Shown: positions 5,182 through 6,008 of the stretch, piece by piece
How positions within the stretch are numbered: the first letter of the stretch is position 1
How the letters are laid out: each line of letters begins with the position of its first letter
From: RGIG1828 sp045592485
GTDB lineage: Bacteria > Bacillota > Clostridia > UMGS1810
Length of the DNA stretch: 6,008 nt
Reading direction: 5' to 3'
Assembly (NCBI GenBank): GCA_045592485.1
Contig: JAZNUS010000119.1
Location: 1 to 6,008, forward strand
Position numbers and translations under genes: made by a program
Notes under the pieces: generated by a model
Databases searched by the model: none
Told to the model about the DNA's origin: nothing
Seen by the model: only the letters and a program-made list of their open reading frames with translations

Positions 5182-5877
5182 GTGAATATAAAAATACTGC
5201 ATATGATAGAGGGTGCAAGACAGGCAACAGGAACCACTGTTATCATAGATGTCTTCAGAGCATTTTCTGTTGAAGCTTATTTTTTTGCAAATGGAGCAAA
5301 GTCCATAATTCCGGTTGGCGATGCCGAGCTTGCCTACCGTCTTAAAAAAGAAAATCCCCAAATGATTCTTGCAGGGGAAAGACACGGTAAAATTCTGCCG
5401 GGATTTGATGTGGGTAATTCACCCACCGATCTTGTGAACCTCGATTCACAGGGCAAAATCGTTGTCCACACAACCAGTGCCGGAACTCAGGGCATAGCCA
5501 ACGCCACAGGCGCCGATGTGATTCTCGGTGCAGCTCTTGTAAATGCAAAAGCGACGGCAGATTACATCAGAAAAAGCGGTGCAGAGGATGTGTCTCTTGT
5601 TTGCATGGGGCTTGAAGCACTTGCCGAGACCGAAGAAGACAATCTGTGTGCTTATTACATAAAAAGCCTTCTTGAAGGGAAAACAATAGATATGGAGACG
5701 GAAATAGAAAAGCTTAAAGCCACTTCCGGTGCAAAATTCTTTGATAAAGCACAAAATGATGTTTTCCCGGAAAACGATTTTTACATGTGTACGCAGCTTG
5801 ACAAGTTTGATTTTGCCATGAAGCTGTCTGAAAAAGATGACGGTTTTAAATATATGGAAAAAATAGAACGGAGCTAA
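5182..5877 (+). CDS. ComB family 2-phosphosulfolactate phosphatase-like protein
   Basis: A 231-residue cytosolic protein of the family whose characterised member, archaeal ComB, is a Mg-dependent phosphatase converting 2-phosphosulfolactate to 3-sulfolactate in coenzyme M synthesis. Family landmarks run in order along its length: MIEGA (8-12), IIDVFRAFS (21-29), ANGAKSIIPVGD (36-47), AGERHGKILPGFDVGNSP (64-81), GKIVVHTTSAGTQGI (91-105), LVNAKATADYI (119-129) and LVCMGLEALAETEED (139-153). The length is close to ComB (about 230-240), so it appears intact. The start is a GTG chosen by its ribosome site. The gene follows the AraC regulator on the same strand after 83 nt, where TGTGATACTAT (5147-5157) could serve as an extended -10 but lacks a good -35. 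None of the neighbours resembles phosphosulfolactate synthase (ComA) or sulfolactate dehydrogenase (ComC), so the bacterial substrate may differ. Family membership is strong; the reaction here is inferred only. Confidence 0.88.
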   Translation: MNIKILHMIEGARQATGTTVIIDVFRAFSVEAYFFANGAKSIIPVGDAELAYRLKKENPQMILAGERHGKILPGFDVGNSPTDLVNLDSQGKIVVHTTSAGTQGIANATGADVILGAALVNAKATADYIRKSGAEDVSLVCMGLEALAETEEDNLCAYYIKSLLEGKTIDMETEIEKLKATSGAKFFDKAQNDVFPENDFYMCTQLDKFDFAMKLSEKDDGFKYMEKIERS

Positions 5878-5928
5878 CTATATAAAAATCAAGTAGTTTT
5901 TTGAAAATTTTTAAAAATGTAGTTAGCT
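5872..5928. repeat. Inverted repeat at the 3' end of the ComB-like gene
   Basis: AGCTAACTATAT (5872-5883) can pair with ATGTAGTTAGCT (5917-5928): 12 positions, nine of them a perfect uninterrupted outer run, then one G-U wobble. The loop is 33 nt and very AT-rich. The left arm includes the stop codon of the ComB-like gene. No T tract follows, so it is a poor intrinsic terminator. It may be an mRNA-end stabilising hairpin or simply chance. Confidence 0.45.
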
Positions 5929-5973
5929 AAGTATGTGCATTGAAAATATATAAATAAAAGTGGATTTTGTGGC

Positions 5974-6008
5974 ATGACAAATAAACCTTCAAAAGAAGGT
6001 GATTTGTA
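5974..6008 (+). CDS. Possible start of a downstream gene, cut by the window edge
   Basis: An ATG at 5974 opens a frame reading MTNKPSKEGDL that runs off the window after 11 codons. AGTGGA (5959-5964) 9 nt upstream could be a weak ribosome site. Hydrophilic N-terminal residues would suit a real protein start, but 11 residues cannot be assigned to any family. The same bases can instead form a hairpin (5977-6007), which argues for caution. Confidence 0.25.
   Translation, partial: MTNKPSKEGDL
5977..6007 (+). other. Small hairpin at the right edge
   Basis: ACCTTC (5985-5990) and GAAGGT (5995-6000) pair around an AAAA loop. ACAAAT (5977-5982) can then pair with ATTTGT (6002-6007) across a small AA/G internal loop. 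It could be the terminator of the ComB-like gene, but the window ends before any T tract would be visible. The stem is only moderately stable. Confidence 0.35.

Noticed and set aside
4886..5227. 113-residue minus-strand open frame across the regulator end and the following gap
   Set aside because: It is antisense to the conserved AraC DNA-binding domain and to the start of the ComB-like gene, and its composition looks non-protein-like.
5182..5877. A coenzyme M or sulfolactate biosynthesis cluster
   Set aside because: Only the ComB-like gene is present; no ComA-, ComC- or ComDE-like sequence is in the window.
1..6008. CRISPR array, insertion sequence, toxin-antitoxin or defence system
   Set aside because: No spaced identical repeats, transposase motifs, terminal repeats or small paired toxin/antitoxin frames were found. 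All sizeable supported genes are metabolic or regulatory.

Overview
This window reads like chromosome from a moderately AT-rich, low-GC Gram-positive bacterium, probably a gut-type Clostridia lineage. The evidence is purine-rich Shine-Dalgarno sites (GGGTGA, AGGGGA, AAAGGGG, AAAGGTG), a likely GTG start, a sigma-A type TTGACA promoter, a U-tailed intrinsic terminator and the family mix. Taxonomy is inferred and was not tested. I see no mobile element, CRISPR array, tRNA or rRNA.

Layout. Positions 1-157 are non-coding or hold only the unrecognisable edge of an upstream gene. A strong promoter (158-186) drives a two-gene operon on the + strand: a GlmU-N-like sugar-1-phosphate nucleotidyltransferase (216-1136), overlapped by 8 nt by a 533-residue galactokinase-like GHMP kinase (1129-2730). 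A long bidirectional hairpin terminator (2740-2822) separates this from a convergent Gfo/Idh/MocA oxidoreductase (2851-4137, - strand). That gene is divergent from a cupin-AraC transcription regulator (4262-5098, +), and the shared intergenic region is rich in palindromes. A ComB-type 2-phosphosulfolactate phosphatase family protein follows (5182-5877, +). The right edge holds AT-rich inverted repeats and possibly the first codons of another gene.

How the genes may work together. The kinase and nucleotidyltransferase form a credible two-step salvage route: free sugar to sugar-1-phosphate to NDP-sugar. Neither looks like a textbook galactokinase or GlmU. The kinase has a changed sugar-recognition loop (GRHIEHRGG in place of GEHTDYNGG) plus extra segments, and the nucleotidyltransferase carries a helical insertion of about 60 residues and lacks the GlmU acetyltransferase domain. 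The oxidoreductase and AraC regulator look like a separate carbohydrate-responsive module. A shared 10-mer (TATATCACAT) in the kinase-operon promoter and in the oxidoreductase promoter hints that the two could be co-regulated, though it may only reflect an extended -10 consensus on the opposite strand. The ComB-like gene has no visible partner from coenzyme M or sulfolactate metabolism. The most promising undescribed element is the kinase-nucleotidyltransferase pair, whose sugar substrate cannot be read from the sequence.
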